Made by a program: the position numbers and the translations under genes. DNA of 36,513 bases from Pseudomonadota bacterium (lineage in GTDB: Bacteria > Pseudomonadota > Gammaproteobacteria > Burkholderiales > Casimicrobiaceae): contig WQTW01000004.1 in the NCBI GenBank assembly GCA_009786085.1, positions 1 to 36,513 on the forward strand, given 5' to 3'. How positions within the stretch are numbered: position 1 is the first letter of the stretch; every line of letters starts with the position of its first letter. Below the pieces are notes generated by a model that made no database searches, was not told the origin of the DNA, and saw only the letters and a list, made by a program, of their open reading frames with translations. Of this stretch, positions 8,104-20,942 are shown in pieces.

Positions 8104-8964
8104 GTGGACCTTCTGCTCATCAGCGGTATTTCCGGCTCCGGTAAAAACGTGGCGCTGACGGCGCTGGAAGATTCCGGCTATTACGCCGTCAGCAATCTGC
8201 CGCTGCCGCTGTTGAAAGACACCGTTTCCTTTCTCGGCAACACCGGCCAGACACGTCTGGCGATCGCGCTCGACGCCAAAACTGCGCCGGGCTTTCCGCA
8301 GCTTGACGAAACCCTCGGGGCGTTGCGCCAGGCCGGTTGGAGCGTGCGCTTTCTTTTTCTCGACGCCAAGACCGACACGCTGGTCAAACGCTTTTCCGAA
8401 ACCCGCCGTCGCCATCCGTTTTCCACCGACGAATGTACGCTGACCGAAGCGATTGAACACGAGCGTCAGTGTGTCGCCGGTTTACGCGAAATCGCGTTTG
8501 CGTTCGATACCAGCGATCTTCCCGCCGCAGCGTTGCGTTCCTGGATCAAAGAATTCGTCGGCGTGGACGCTTCCCGTTTGTCACTGCTTTTCGAATCCTT
8601 CGGTTTCAAACACGGTGTACCACTCGATGCCGATCTGGTGTTCGACGTGCGTTGTTTGCCCAACCCGCACTATGAGCCGACGTTGGCGCCGCTCACCGGC
8701 CGCGACGCGCCGGTTGCCGCGTTTCTCGAAGCCTCGCCGAACGTCGAGCGAATGTTCAACGATATTTACCGCTTCGTCTCAAGCTGGCTGCCCGATTATG
8801 TGCGCGACAACCGCAATTACCTGACCATCGCCATCGGCTGCACCGGCGGTCGCCATCGCTCGGTTTATCTGGTCGAGCGCTTGTCCGCACTGTTCCGACA
8901 GAACTATCAAGTCATCACCCGCCACCGCGAAATGGGATTGACCGGATCGGGAAAGCCGACGTGA
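8104..8964 (+). CDS. rapZ: RNase adapter / nucleotide-binding protein RapZ
   Basis: In E. coli RapZ binds the sRNA GlmZ and presents it to RNase E, controlling glucosamine-6-phosphate synthase. The 286-residue protein has the N-terminal P-loop domain and the conserved C-terminal RNA-binding part ending GCTGGRHRSVYLVERL (about 254-269). The start is GTG 8104, two bases after hprK. Oddities: the P-loop reads GISGSGKN (8-15), so the usual Ser/Thr after Lys14 is Asn15, and the usual DNLP motif reads SNLP (Ser30). Both changes could weaken nucleotide binding. The family call is firm. Confidence 0.93.
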   Translation: MDLLLISGISGSGKNVALTALEDSGYYAVSNLPLPLLKDTVSFLGNTGQTRLAIALDAKTAPGFPQLDETLGALRQAGWSVRFLFLDAKTDTLVKRFSETRRRHPFSTDECTLTEAIEHERQCVAGLREIAFAFDTSDLPAAALRSWIKEFVGVDASRLSLLFESFGFKHGVPLDADLVFDVRCLPNPHYEPTLAPLTGRDAPVAAFLEASPNVERMFNDIYRFVSSWLPDYVRDNRNYLTIAIGCTGGRHRSVYLVERLSALFRQNYQVITRHREMGLTGSGKPT

Positions 8965-9217
8965 GTCAGGGATCAGAGGTCAGGAATCAGGCATCAGAAA
9001 TACATCTCCCTGCGCGCGTAGGGGCGGGTTTCAAACCCGCCCTGTTTGTTTTTATAACCGCAAAGAACGCAGAGAGATCTTCTTCGGACTCCGCATGAGC
9101 CCCTTTCGTGCCTTTCGTGGTTAAGGTTTTTTCCCCGCGTGAGATACAAAAAGGGCGGGTTTGAAACCCGCCCCTACAGAACCTGTGCGATCTGATTCCT
9201 GACCTCTGACCTCTGAA
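8963..9217. repeat. Repeat-filled gap between rapZ and the DUF4124 gene
   Basis: A heptamer block (8963-8998) is followed by a palindrome GGGCGGGTTTCAAACCCGCC within 9018-9043. Its exact inverted copy is at 9152-9177 (26 bp, perfect). Between them lie an 'AACCGCAAAGAACGCAGAGA' unit (about 9057-9076) and a 'CCTTTCGTGGTTAAGG' unit. A second heptamer block is at 9190-9216. No gene is seen. The nested inverted repeats could act as a bidirectional terminator between the convergent genes. Confidence 0.7.
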
Positions 9218-9706
9218 CTACTCGCACCCGGCTTTTTTCATGTCCTCTTCGAGACGCGCCGCTTCTTTCAGCCGCGTGTCCATGTCCAGCGCCACCCGTT
9301 CTCCTTCTTTTTCACCGGCGCGATAAAGCGTCATGCCGGTATCCTTGTACTGCCGAATCGCTGTGCGCGCATCCTGGCAGCGCCGCAACAGCTCGGCTCT
9401 TTCCTTCCGCTCGTCCGCGGCCTTTTGCTCGCTGGCCTCACGGTCAAGCGCCCGCTTCTGGAAATCCGCCTGCTGCTCCGTCAGCTTTTTGGCCGCGTCG
9501 GGATCGCCCGGCGGCGGCACATTGCGCATTCTTTCGGTTTTTTCGGCTTCTTTGGCGGTCATCGGCGGCTTATCCGAATAGGTCACCTTGCCGTCAGGGC
9601 CTACGGTTTTGTAAAGCGTCGCCGACACCGAAGCACTCAATACCAACGCCAATACGGCCGCTAACAGGCGCACCGAACCACGAAATGAAAAAATGGGGGA
9701 AGTCAT
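9218..9706 (-). CDS. DUF4124 domain periplasmic protein
   Basis: Function unknown. The 162-residue precursor has a Sec signal peptide (hydrophobic 12-26, likely cleavage near residue 29 after SVSA). The short DUF4124 motif follows (LYKTVGPDGKVTYSDKPP), then a long charged, probably coiled-coil region rich in Glu, Lys, Arg and Ala. Two cysteines remain (near 110 and 161). The start at 9706 has a strong AGGAGG at 9714-9719. It is divergent from guaB with about 110 bases between them. Such proteins are frequent in betaproteobacteria, but I cannot assign a role. Confidence 0.85.
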   Translation of the reverse strand: MTSPIFSFRGSVRLLAAVLALVLSASVSATLYKTVGPDGKVTYSDKPPMTAKEAEKTERMRNVPPPGDPDAAKKLTEQQADFQKRALDREASEQKAADERKERAELLRRCQDARTAIRQYKDTGMTLYRAGEKEGERVALDMDTRLKEAARLEEDMKKAGCE

Positions 9707-9708
9707 GA

Positions 9709-11292
<1,584 letters not shown>

Positions 11293-11324
11293 CGCCTGCC
11301 GTTCTGAAGCGCGAAGCAAAACAA

Positions 11325-11372
11325 TTCCTCTCCCCTCTCCCGCTTGCGGGAGAGGGGTAAGGGGAGAGGGAA
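11325..11372. repeat. Palindromic repeat between guaB and guaA
   Basis: CCCCTCTCCCGC-TT-GCGGGAGAGGGG (about 11332-11357) extended by a second GGGGAGAGGG. It is in the same orientation as the coding strand, inside a presumed two-gene operon, so it forms a strong hairpin in the guaBA message. Confidence 0.7.
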
Positions 11373-11398
11373 ACAACTTTTAATTCTCAAACCCTATC

Positions 11399-12997
11399 AT
11401 GTCCCACCACACCCACCACGCCAGAATCCTGATCCTCGATTTCGGTTCGCAAGTCACCCAACTCATCGCCCGCCGCTTGCGCGAAACGCATGTCTATTGC
11501 GAAGTCCATCCGTTCGATGTCTCCGATGATTTCGTCCGCGACTTCGCGCCGAAAGGCATCATTCTTTCCGGCAGCCCGGAAAGCGTCACCGAAAAAGATT
11601 CGCCGCGCGCGCCCGAAGCCGTATGGACGCTGGGCGTTCCCGTACTCGGCATCTGCTACGGCATGCACGCGATGACGATACAACTCGGCGGCAACGTTTC
11701 GCCGGGCGATGTGCGCGAATTCGGTTACGCCGAACTGCGCGCCCGCAACCACTCCGCGTTGCTGCGCGACATCCAGGATCGCAGCAACGCCGAAGGCCAC
11801 GGCCTGCTCGATGTCTGGATGAGCCACGGCGACAAAGTCGCCGAACTGCCGCCCGGCTTCGCCATCATCGGCACCTCGCAGAATTGCCCGATCGCCGCCA
11901 TCGGCGACGAAACGCGCCGCTTCTACGGCGTGCAATTCCATCCCGAAGTCACCCACACCCAACAAGGCGCGGCAATTCTGTCGCGTTTCGCGCACGACAT
12001 TTGCGGTTGCGGCGAAGACTGGACAATGAAAACCTACGCCGAAGAATCCGTTGCCGCGATCCGCGAACACGTCGGTGACGAAGAAGTGCTGCTTGGACTG
12101 TCCGGCGGCGTCGATTCCTCCGTCGTCGCCGCGCTGCTCCACCGCGCCATCGGCGACAAATTGACCTGCGTCTTTGTCGATCACGGTCTGTTGCGCCTGA
12201 ACGAAGCCGAACAAGTGATGCGCACCTTCCAAAAAAACATGGGCGTGCGCGTCATCCACATCAACGCCGCCGACGAATTCCTCTCGGCGTTGCACGGCGA
12301 AGCCGACCCCGAAAAAAAACGCAAAATCATCGGCAGAATTTTCATCGACGTCTTCCAGCGCGAAGCGGCGAAACTGCCGAACGCCCGCTGGCTCGCGCAA
12401 GGCACCATCTATCCTGACGTGATCGAATCAGCCGGCGCCAAAACCAAAAAAGCGCACACCATCAAATCGCACCACAACGTCGGCGGCCTGCCCGAAACCC
12501 TGCACCTGAAATTGCTCGAACCGCTGCGCGACCTCTTCAAAGACGAAGTGCGCGAACTGGGCGTCACCCTCGGCCTTCCGCACGAAATGGTTTACCGCCA
12601 CCCGTTCCCCGGCCCCGGCCTCGGCGTCCGCATCCTCGGCGCGATCAACGACCGCAAACACATCGAACTGCTGCAACGCGCCGACGCGATTTTCATCGAA
12701 GAACTTCGCAACACCCTCGCCGACGATGGCCGCAATTGGTACGACAACGTTGCCCAGGCGTTCGTTGTTTTCCTGCCGGTGCGCTCCGTCGGCGTGATGG
12801 GCGATGGTCGCACCTACGAACACGTCGTCGCGCTGCGCGCCGTCCAAACCACCGACTTCATGACCGCCCACTGGGCGCCGCTGCCGCATGATCTGCTGGC
12901 GCGCACCAGCACCCGCATCATCAACGAAGTGCGCGGCATCAACCGCGTCGTTTACGATATTTCAGGAAAACCGCCGGCGACGATTGAGTGGGAGTAA
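11399..12997 (+). CDS. guaA: GMP synthase (glutamine-hydrolysing)
   Basis: Aminates XMP to GMP using glutamine and ATP. The 532-residue protein has an N-terminal class I glutamine amidotransferase domain with the triad Cys86 (GICYGMH), His181 and Glu183 (FHPEVTHT). The ATP-pyrophosphatase domain follows with SGGVDS (235-240), and then the C-terminal dimerisation domain ending PPATIEWE. Length and all active-site motifs are normal. No good ribosome-binding site is visible before ATG 11399. Confidence 0.97.
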   Translation: MSHHTHHARILILDFGSQVTQLIARRLRETHVYCEVHPFDVSDDFVRDFAPKGIILSGSPESVTEKDSPRAPEAVWTLGVPVLGICYGMHAMTIQLGGNVSPGDVREFGYAELRARNHSALLRDIQDRSNAEGHGLLDVWMSHGDKVAELPPGFAIIGTSQNCPIAAIGDETRRFYGVQFHPEVTHTQQGAAILSRFAHDICGCGEDWTMKTYAEESVAAIREHVGDEEVLLGLSGGVDSSVVAALLHRAIGDKLTCVFVDHGLLRLNEAEQVMRTFQKNMGVRVIHINAADEFLSALHGEADPEKKRKIIGRIFIDVFQREAAKLPNARWLAQGTIYPDVIESAGAKTKKAHTIKSHHNVGGLPETLHLKLLEPLRDLFKDEVRELGVTLGLPHEMVYRHPFPGPGLGVRILGAINDRKHIELLQRADAIFIEELRNTLADDGRNWYDNVAQAFVVFLPVRSVGVMGDGRTYEHVVALRAVQTTDFMTAHWAPLPHDLLARTSTRIINEVRGINRVVYDISGKPPATIEWE

Positions 12998-13222
12998 ATT
13001 CAACTACCGAGGATTTCTCGGTAACTCAACAAGTTGGCAGAGGAATAAAGTAGTAGCGTAATCCCGGCACCGTATTCTCCCCTCTCCCGCATGCGGAAGA
13101 GGGGAACATTTTTCTTCGCGGCTTCGCGGCTTCGCGCCCTCGCGTGAGACCGACCCGTCGCGGTTCACTTCGCTTCGCGCAGAATGACGATTTTTTCTTT
13201 GCGTTCTATGCAGTCTTTGCGG
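12998..13222. repeat. Hairpin and repeats after guaA
   Basis: A stem TACCGAG (13005-13011) / CTCGGTA (13017-13023) follows the guaA stop but has no U tract. Then come a CCCTCTCCCGC-type palindrome (about 13079-13100), a 'CGCGGCTTCGCGGCTTCGCG' block (about 13118-13140) and part of the 'TTTGCGGTTAA' family. No gene is seen. Confidence 0.55.
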
Positions 13223-14083
13223 TTAATTTTTTCTGGATTGCTTCGCTTCGCTCGCAATGACGCATTTCTGATTTCTGACATCTGTTCTCTGACCTCTGAA
13301 CCCCAACCTCCAAACAATCACGGCCGCCGCCAGCGTTGCAAGCAGGTGTTTCAATGTGTGTCCGCTGACCACATGCAGGTTGTCGAACAACACGCTGTCG
13401 CCAAGTTCAGCCACTTTCGCCAGCACATAAAAACCAATCGCCCATAGAAACGCTTTCTGATCGGCGACGGGTACGCGATGCGCTCTCTGCCACAGCGGAA
13501 TCAGCACCAGCGGCAGGCATTGCAAAAGAAGGTAAGGCCGCAAATCGTCCTGTCCGTATTCGCCGGTCACGACCCACCAGGCAACGCTGACGGTTGCGAT
13601 GATGCCCAGCGCCGCCATCGCTGCCCATCCCTCATCCGAACGATGCGTTTCGCAGCGCACCGCTGCCAACAAACCGGCGCACATCAGCGCAATCGGCAAA
13701 CGATCCCAGATCAATCGGAAGTTGTCCGGCTCCCAATGGTAAAACGCCGAACCGGCGGCGGTTCCGATCAAGGCCAGCAGGAAAAGCAGGTATCCCGGCC
13801 AGCCTCGGCTGAGTTGCGGATGATGACGCTGCGGAATCAGCCGGATAAGCCCCCACAAGCCTACGAGCGCCAGGCCGAGATTCGACCACACGTCCGCGCC
13901 GCGCAGCACGCCCCCTATCACGCGCTGATCGGCAAAATCATGGTAACCCGGCGGCTGGCTGATCGGTCCATAGACGTAAAGCACGGCGATCATCGTCGCC
14001 ACCAGCAGCGGCGGCGCCCACAAAAGCCATTCCGAAGAGATCACTCGACGCTTGCGATCAGAAAAAGAAATAACATGAGACAT
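13223..14083 (-). CDS. CREST/alkaline-ceramidase-like membrane protein
   Basis: A polytopic membrane protein (286 residues, about seven hydrophobic segments). It carries the residue set of the CREST hydrolase superfamily (alkaline ceramidases, PAQR receptors, Per1): S-x3-H in GSAFYHW (Ser112, His116), Asp127 in IWDRLP, and H-x3-H in SGHTLKH (His242, His246). A metal-dependent amide or ester hydrolase acting on a membrane lipid is therefore likely; the substrate is unknown. The last 23 residues (264-286) are encoded by a heptamer block and by the TCATTGCGAGCGAAGCGAAG dispersed repeat, so the original C terminus probably ended near residue 263. Divergent from the XRE regulator. Confidence 0.8.
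   Translation of the reverse strand: MSHVISFSDRKRRVISSEWLLWAPPLLVATMIAVLYVYGPISQPPGYHDFADQRVIGGVLRGADVWSNLGLALVGLWGLIRLIPQRHHPQLSRGWPGYLLFLLALIGTAAGSAFYHWEPDNFRLIWDRLPIALMCAGLLAAVRCETHRSDEGWAAMAALGIIATVSVAWWVVTGEYGQDDLRPYLLLQCLPLVLIPLWQRAHRVPVADQKAFLWAIGFYVLAKVAELGDSVLFDNLHVVSGHTLKHLLATLAAAVIVWRLGFRGQRTDVRNQKCVIASEAKQSRKN
13232..13301. repeat. Dispersed repeats forming the 3' end of the ceramidase-like gene
   Basis: A 30-bp unit at 13232-13261 matches the arms at 30971-31000 and 31026-31055, and is followed by heptamers (13266-13301). Both lie inside the minus-strand reading frame of the ceramidase-like gene. Confidence 0.7.
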
Positions 14084-14164
14084 AACACCTCCATCACAAA
14101 GTAACGCAGGAAGGATGACGCAACGGCGCTATTTTTGAAACCAAAAAAGAAAAAAGTGCATTAC

Positions 14165-14181
14165 AATGCTTCCAAAGCATT
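14165..14181. promoter_or_regulatory. Candidate operator of the XRE regulator
   Basis: Perfect 7-bp inverted repeat AATGCTT / AAGCATT separated by CCA, 31 bases before the regulator's preferred ATG and in the only clearly AT-rich patch of this divergent gap. It overlaps a possible -10, TACAAT (14162-14167). Size and symmetry suit an HTH dimer, so autoregulation is plausible. Confidence 0.4.
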
Positions 14182-14212
14182 ATTTATTGATACTTTTTCG
14201 GAAGGTTTTTTT

Positions 14213-14959
14213 ATGGAAGGCGGAACCACCCAAATCGCTCACCTTTTCCTGACGATCAAGCGCGAGTTAAAAGCGCGCAATCTGACGTACCGCGATATTG
14301 CCCGTCTGCTGGAAACGTCCGAGGCCAGCGTCAAACGCTGGTTCTCCCTGCGCCGCATTTCGCTGGAGCAGCTTGTCGCCATCGCGGACTTGCTCGGTCT
14401 CACGCTCGCCGAACTGATGCAGGAGGCCGCGACGTATGAACCGCCTTTGCGTTCGTTGACGCTCGAACAGGAAAAAGCGTTGATGGCCGACACCCGGCTC
14501 TTTCTGGTGGCCGCATGCGTGATGAACCATTGGACGCTGACCGATATCGTCGCCAAATACGACATCAGTGAGACGCAATGTATCAAACACCTGCTCATGC
14601 TTGACCGCTTGCGAGTGATTGATTTTCTGCCGCAAAACCGTGTGCGCCTGCGTATCGCGCGTGATTTTGCCTGGCAGGAAAACGGCCCGATCAGCCGCTT
14701 CTTTCAGCAACAGGGTTTGCGTGATTTTCTGGAAAGCTCCTTCAAAGCGCCTTATGAAACATCCGCGTTCACCCACGCGATGCTTACTCCGGCCGCTAAT
14801 ACGCAGTTTCAGTCCCAGTTGAAACGGTTGCGGAAAAGTTTTGCCGATCTGCACGAAGAAAGCCTTGCCGCGCCACTCAACGAACGGCACGGCGTCGGCT
14901 TCTTTTTCGCTTTGCGCGAATGGGAACCGCAAGAATTTACGGCGTTGAAAAAGAAATGA
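14213..14959 (+). CDS. XRE-family helix-turn-helix regulator
   Basis: A DNA-binding regulator of 248 residues. The N-terminal 14-70 region is a Cro/C1-type HTH (TYRDIARLLETSEASVKRWFSLRRISLEQLVAIADLLGL). The remaining 180 residues are a helical and winged-looking region without a motif I recognise; it contains a second HTH-like stretch (LTDIVAKYDISETQCIKHLLMLDRL). I prefer ATG 14213, which has GAAGG at 14201-14205. The frame is open back to 14135 through poor Lys-rich sequence. It is divergent from the ceramidase-like gene and 69 bases before the lipoprotein gene, so it may control either. Confidence 0.8.
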   Translation: MEGGTTQIAHLFLTIKRELKARNLTYRDIARLLETSEASVKRWFSLRRISLEQLVAIADLLGLTLAELMQEAATYEPPLRSLTLEQEKALMADTRLFLVAACVMNHWTLTDIVAKYDISETQCIKHLLMLDRLRVIDFLPQNRVRLRIARDFAWQENGPISRFFQQQGLRDFLESSFKAPYETSAFTHAMLTPAANTQFQSQLKRLRKSFADLHEESLAAPLNERHGVGFFFALREWEPQEFTALKKK

Positions 14960-15028
14960 ACCACGAAAAACACGAAGATCACAAAAAATCCTTTGTGTTC
15001 TTTGCGGTAAAAAACCTTCGGAAAACCC

Positions 15029-16165
15029 ATGAAAAAATTCTCAACGTTTCTCATCGCTGCTGCCGCTGTTCCGCTGGCTGTCTTGGCTTCGTTGACAGGA
15101 TGTGCGCTGCGCGAATTCGGGCAAGCGCCGAAAGATGTTTCCTCCTATGAAAACCTGCCCTATTTCGCGGACGGAAAGTTTCGCAACCTGGAAGGAGACA
15201 CACCGTTTTACCCGGATCGTGTGCGCGGCGGAAAGCCCAGCAGGTATCGCCACCTCTTCCCAAGCCCCAACGCTCCGGAAGTTCCGTTGCCCATCGTCAA
15301 GCTCGACAAAAACGCTTTTGCGGAAACGCCTGAAGAATTGGCAGTGACCTGGCTGGGACACGCTTCCCTCATCATTGAACTGGAAGGAAAGCGTTTCTTG
15401 GTTGATCCGATTTTTGACAACGCCGCACCGATCCCTTTTGCGGTGCCGCGCTACGTCCCTCCCCCGCTCAAGCGCAAGGAATTGCCGTTGCCTGATGTTG
15501 TGTTGATCACGCACGATCATTACGACCACCTGGAATACGCCACCATCCGCCATTTCAAAGATAAGGAAACGCTTTTCATCGTGCCGCTTGGCGTGGGTTC
15601 GCATCTTCTCAAATGGGGCGTTCCTCCGGAAAAAATCCGCGAACTCGGCTGGAGCGATGAATTCAGTGAAAACGGTATCCGCATCGTTGCGGAACCTGCC
15701 GTTCATTTCTCCGCCCGCACCTGGTCCTCACGCAACGATACGTTGTGGGCCAGCTATGTTTTGAAGGGAAATCAGCGACAGGTTTTCATCAGCGGCGACA
15801 CCGGATACAGCGAACACTTCCGCGACATCGGCGCAAAACACGGCCCCTTTGACATCGCTTTTTTTGAAATCGACGCCTGGAATCCCGGCTGGCCCAAGTC
15901 GCACCTCTTTCCGGCGGAAGTCATTCGCGCTTACCACGACGTTCGAGCTGCATCGCTGATGCCCGTTCACTGGGGCGTTTTTGATCTCGCCCTGCACCCC
16001 TGGGACGAATCCATTCGTATGGTTGCTGCGCTGGCAGACGAGGACGGCAACGTCAACCTGATCACGCCACGGATGGGACAAAAATGGATTCCAGGAACAA
16101 CAACAGTTTCACGCTGGTGGGAAAACCTTCCTGGCATCAACAACCTGAATCTTCCAGCGCCGTAG
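15029..16165 (+). CDS. Metallo-beta-lactamase-fold lipoprotein (NAPE-PLD/UlaG-like)
   Basis: A 378-residue predicted lipoprotein. It has a signal peptide with lipobox LTGC (lipidated Cys25), then a metallo-beta-lactamase fold with WLGHASLIIE (His111), the zinc motif THDHYDHL (His162, His164, Asp166, His167), His226, Asp257 in ISGDTGYS and a late His in MPVHWG. The order and spacing fit the N-acylphosphatidylethanolamine phospholipase D/UlaG branch better than beta-lactamases. Phosphodiester hydrolysis of a lipid is a reasonable guess, but the substrate is unknown. The TAG stop lies inside the left arm of a 16-bp inverted repeat, so the repeat shapes the end of the gene. Confidence 0.85.
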   Translation: MKKFSTFLIAAAAVPLAVLASLTGCALREFGQAPKDVSSYENLPYFADGKFRNLEGDTPFYPDRVRGGKPSRYRHLFPSPNAPEVPLPIVKLDKNAFAETPEELAVTWLGHASLIIELEGKRFLVDPIFDNAAPIPFAVPRYVPPPLKRKELPLPDVVLITHDHYDHLEYATIRHFKDKETLFIVPLGVGSHLLKWGVPPEKIRELGWSDEFSENGIRIVAEPAVHFSARTWSSRNDTLWASYVLKGNQRQVFISGDTGYSEHFRDIGAKHGPFDIAFFEIDAWNPGWPKSHLFPAEVIRAYHDVRAASLMPVHWGVFDLALHPWDESIRMVAALADEDGNVNLITPRMGQKWIPGTTTVSRWWENLPGINNLNLPAP

Positions 16166-16284
16166 GCTGGGATGAAGCGTAGCGTAATCCCAGCGTTTTG
16201 CCTTTTCGACGGAAGCTGGGATTTCACTTCGTTCCATCCCAGCCTACGGCACTGATTCCTGACCTCTGACCTCTGATCCCTGAA
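16159..16284. repeat. Inverted repeat and heptamers between convergent genes
   Basis: Perfect 16-bp arms GCCGTAGGCTGGGATG (16159-16174) / CATCCCAGCCTACGGC (16235-16250), with inner TCCCAGC/GCTGGGA matches, then heptamers 16252-16284. It lies between the lipoprotein gene and carB, which converge, and could terminate both. Confidence 0.7.
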
Positions 16285-16286
16285 AC

Positions 16287-19544
<3,258 letters not shown>

Positions 19545-19556
19545 GAGAGTCTCGGA

Positions 19557-20729
19557 TCAGGCGTGCGCCATCAGGTCGATGAAATGGTCAATGAAATGGT
19601 CGAAGAGCGGCGTAATGTCGCGCGGCCCGGGCGATGCTTCGGGGTGTCCCTGAAAACTGAACGCCGGTCGATCGGTGTAACGCAATCCCTGCAGCGAACC
19701 ATCGAACAGCGATACATGCGTCGCCTGCACATTCGGCGGCAAGGTTTTCGCATCCACCGCAAAGCCGTGGTTTTGCGACGTGATGAAAACCCGTTTGCTT
19801 TCGAGTTCCTGCACCGGATGATTCCCGCCGTGATGGCCGAATTTCATTTTGTACGTCGATGCGCCCGCCGCCAGCGCCATGATTTGGTGGCCGAGGCAAA
19901 TGCCGAACATCGGTTTGCCGCGCGCGATCAAGGTGCGCGCCGCTTCAATCGCGTAGCCGCACGGCGCCGGATCGCCCGGCCCGTTCGACAGAAACACACC
20001 GTCGGGCTGCATCGCCAGCACGTCTTCGGCGCTGGTTTGCGCCGGCACCACGGTCAGTTTGCAACCGTGCGATGCCAGAATTCGCAGAATGTTGCGCTTG
20101 ACGCCGAAATCGTACGCCACCACATGAAAACGCGGCGAAAGCATCCGCCCGTAGCCCTTCTCCGGCTCCCAGGCGGTTTCGTCCCAGGTATAAGGTTTCT
20201 TCGTCGAAATGATTTGCGCCAAGTCCACGCCGGACAAGCCGCGAAATGTCCGCGCTTTTTCGAGCGCCGCCGTCGGCGTCGCCTGCGCGCCGGCCATCAC
20301 ACATCCCGGCTGCGCGCCATGTTCGCGCAAATGCTGCGTCAGGTGGCGGGTGTCGATTCCGGCGATGGCGACTTTCGCGTGTTCCCGCAAATAATCGACC
20401 AGCGTCTGCGTCATCCGGTGGTTCGACGCGCGGTTCGGCACGTCCTTGACGATCAAGCCCGCCGCGTAAGGACGATCGCCCTCAACGTCTTCGGGATTGA
20501 CGCCGACGTTCCCGATATGCGGATACGTCAGCGTGACAAGCTGCTGCGCATAACTCGGATCGGTCAGAATTTCCTGATAGCCGGTCGTTGCCGTGTTGAA
20601 CACGACCTCGCCGACCGCCTCGCCGTCAGCACCGACGCTGACGCCTTCATAAACAGTGCCATCCGCCAGCGCCAGAAAAGCCGGTGTCGAAGGCGGCAAC
20701 AAAGAAGATTGTGGAGAAGATAAAGACAT
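19557..20729 (-). CDS. carA: Carbamoyl-phosphate synthase small subunit
   Basis: Hydrolyses glutamine and passes ammonia to CarB. The 390-residue protein has the N-terminal CPSase domain and the C-terminal class I amidotransferase with Cys278 (GICLGHQ), His362 and Glu364 (FQGHPEAS). The first ten or so residues are Ser/Pro-rich and extend beyond most homologues. The C terminus has a tandem DHFIDHFI, from a 12-bp duplication at 19579-19602. It is first in the carAB pair. Confidence 0.97.
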   Translation of the reverse strand: MSLSSPQSSLLPPSTPAFLALADGTVYEGVSVGADGEAVGEVVFNTATTGYQEILTDPSYAQQLVTLTYPHIGNVGVNPEDVEGDRPYAAGLIVKDVPNRASNHRMTQTLVDYLREHAKVAIAGIDTRHLTQHLREHGAQPGCVMAGAQATPTAALEKARTFRGLSGVDLAQIISTKKPYTWDETAWEPEKGYGRMLSPRFHVVAYDFGVKRNILRILASHGCKLTVVPAQTSAEDVLAMQPDGVFLSNGPGDPAPCGYAIEAARTLIARGKPMFGICLGHQIMALAAGASTYKMKFGHHGGNHPVQELESKRVFITSQNHGFAVDAKTLPPNVQATHVSLFDGSLQGLRYTDRPAFSFQGHPEASPGPRDITPLFDHFIDHFIDLMAHA

Positions 20730-20823
20730 GTCGCTTCACTTTCGTAACGCTCACACCCACTCGCCGCCTCTCATCGCGTGAGAGCGAAAGTCCATGAGCA
20801 TAATTCAGGAGTCGGAAAAGGAT

Positions 20824-20854
20824 ATTGTAGCCGTTGCCTTGCGAATTGCGTCAA
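20824..20854 (-). promoter_or_regulatory. Possible carAB promoter
   Basis: Minus-strand TTGACG (20849-20854) and TACAAT (20824-20829) with a 19-base spacer, about 95 bases upstream of the carA start. A small hairpin CTCTCA/TGAGAG (20768-20784) lies in the leader. The spacer is long, so this is tentative. Confidence 0.4.
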
Positions 20855-20888
20855 CTTTCCTCTGGTATGTTTTCCGTTCAGCCCGCTC

Positions 20889-20894
20889 TATAAT
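20889..20894 (+). promoter_or_regulatory. Possible -10 for the VanZ-like gene
   Basis: TATAAT 49 bases before the ATG at 20943; no convincing -35 is seen. Confidence 0.25.
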
Positions 20895-20942
20895 CCTGAA
20901 CCATGAGAACCGCCCCGCCCTCTCAATCCCGTCATTCCCGCG

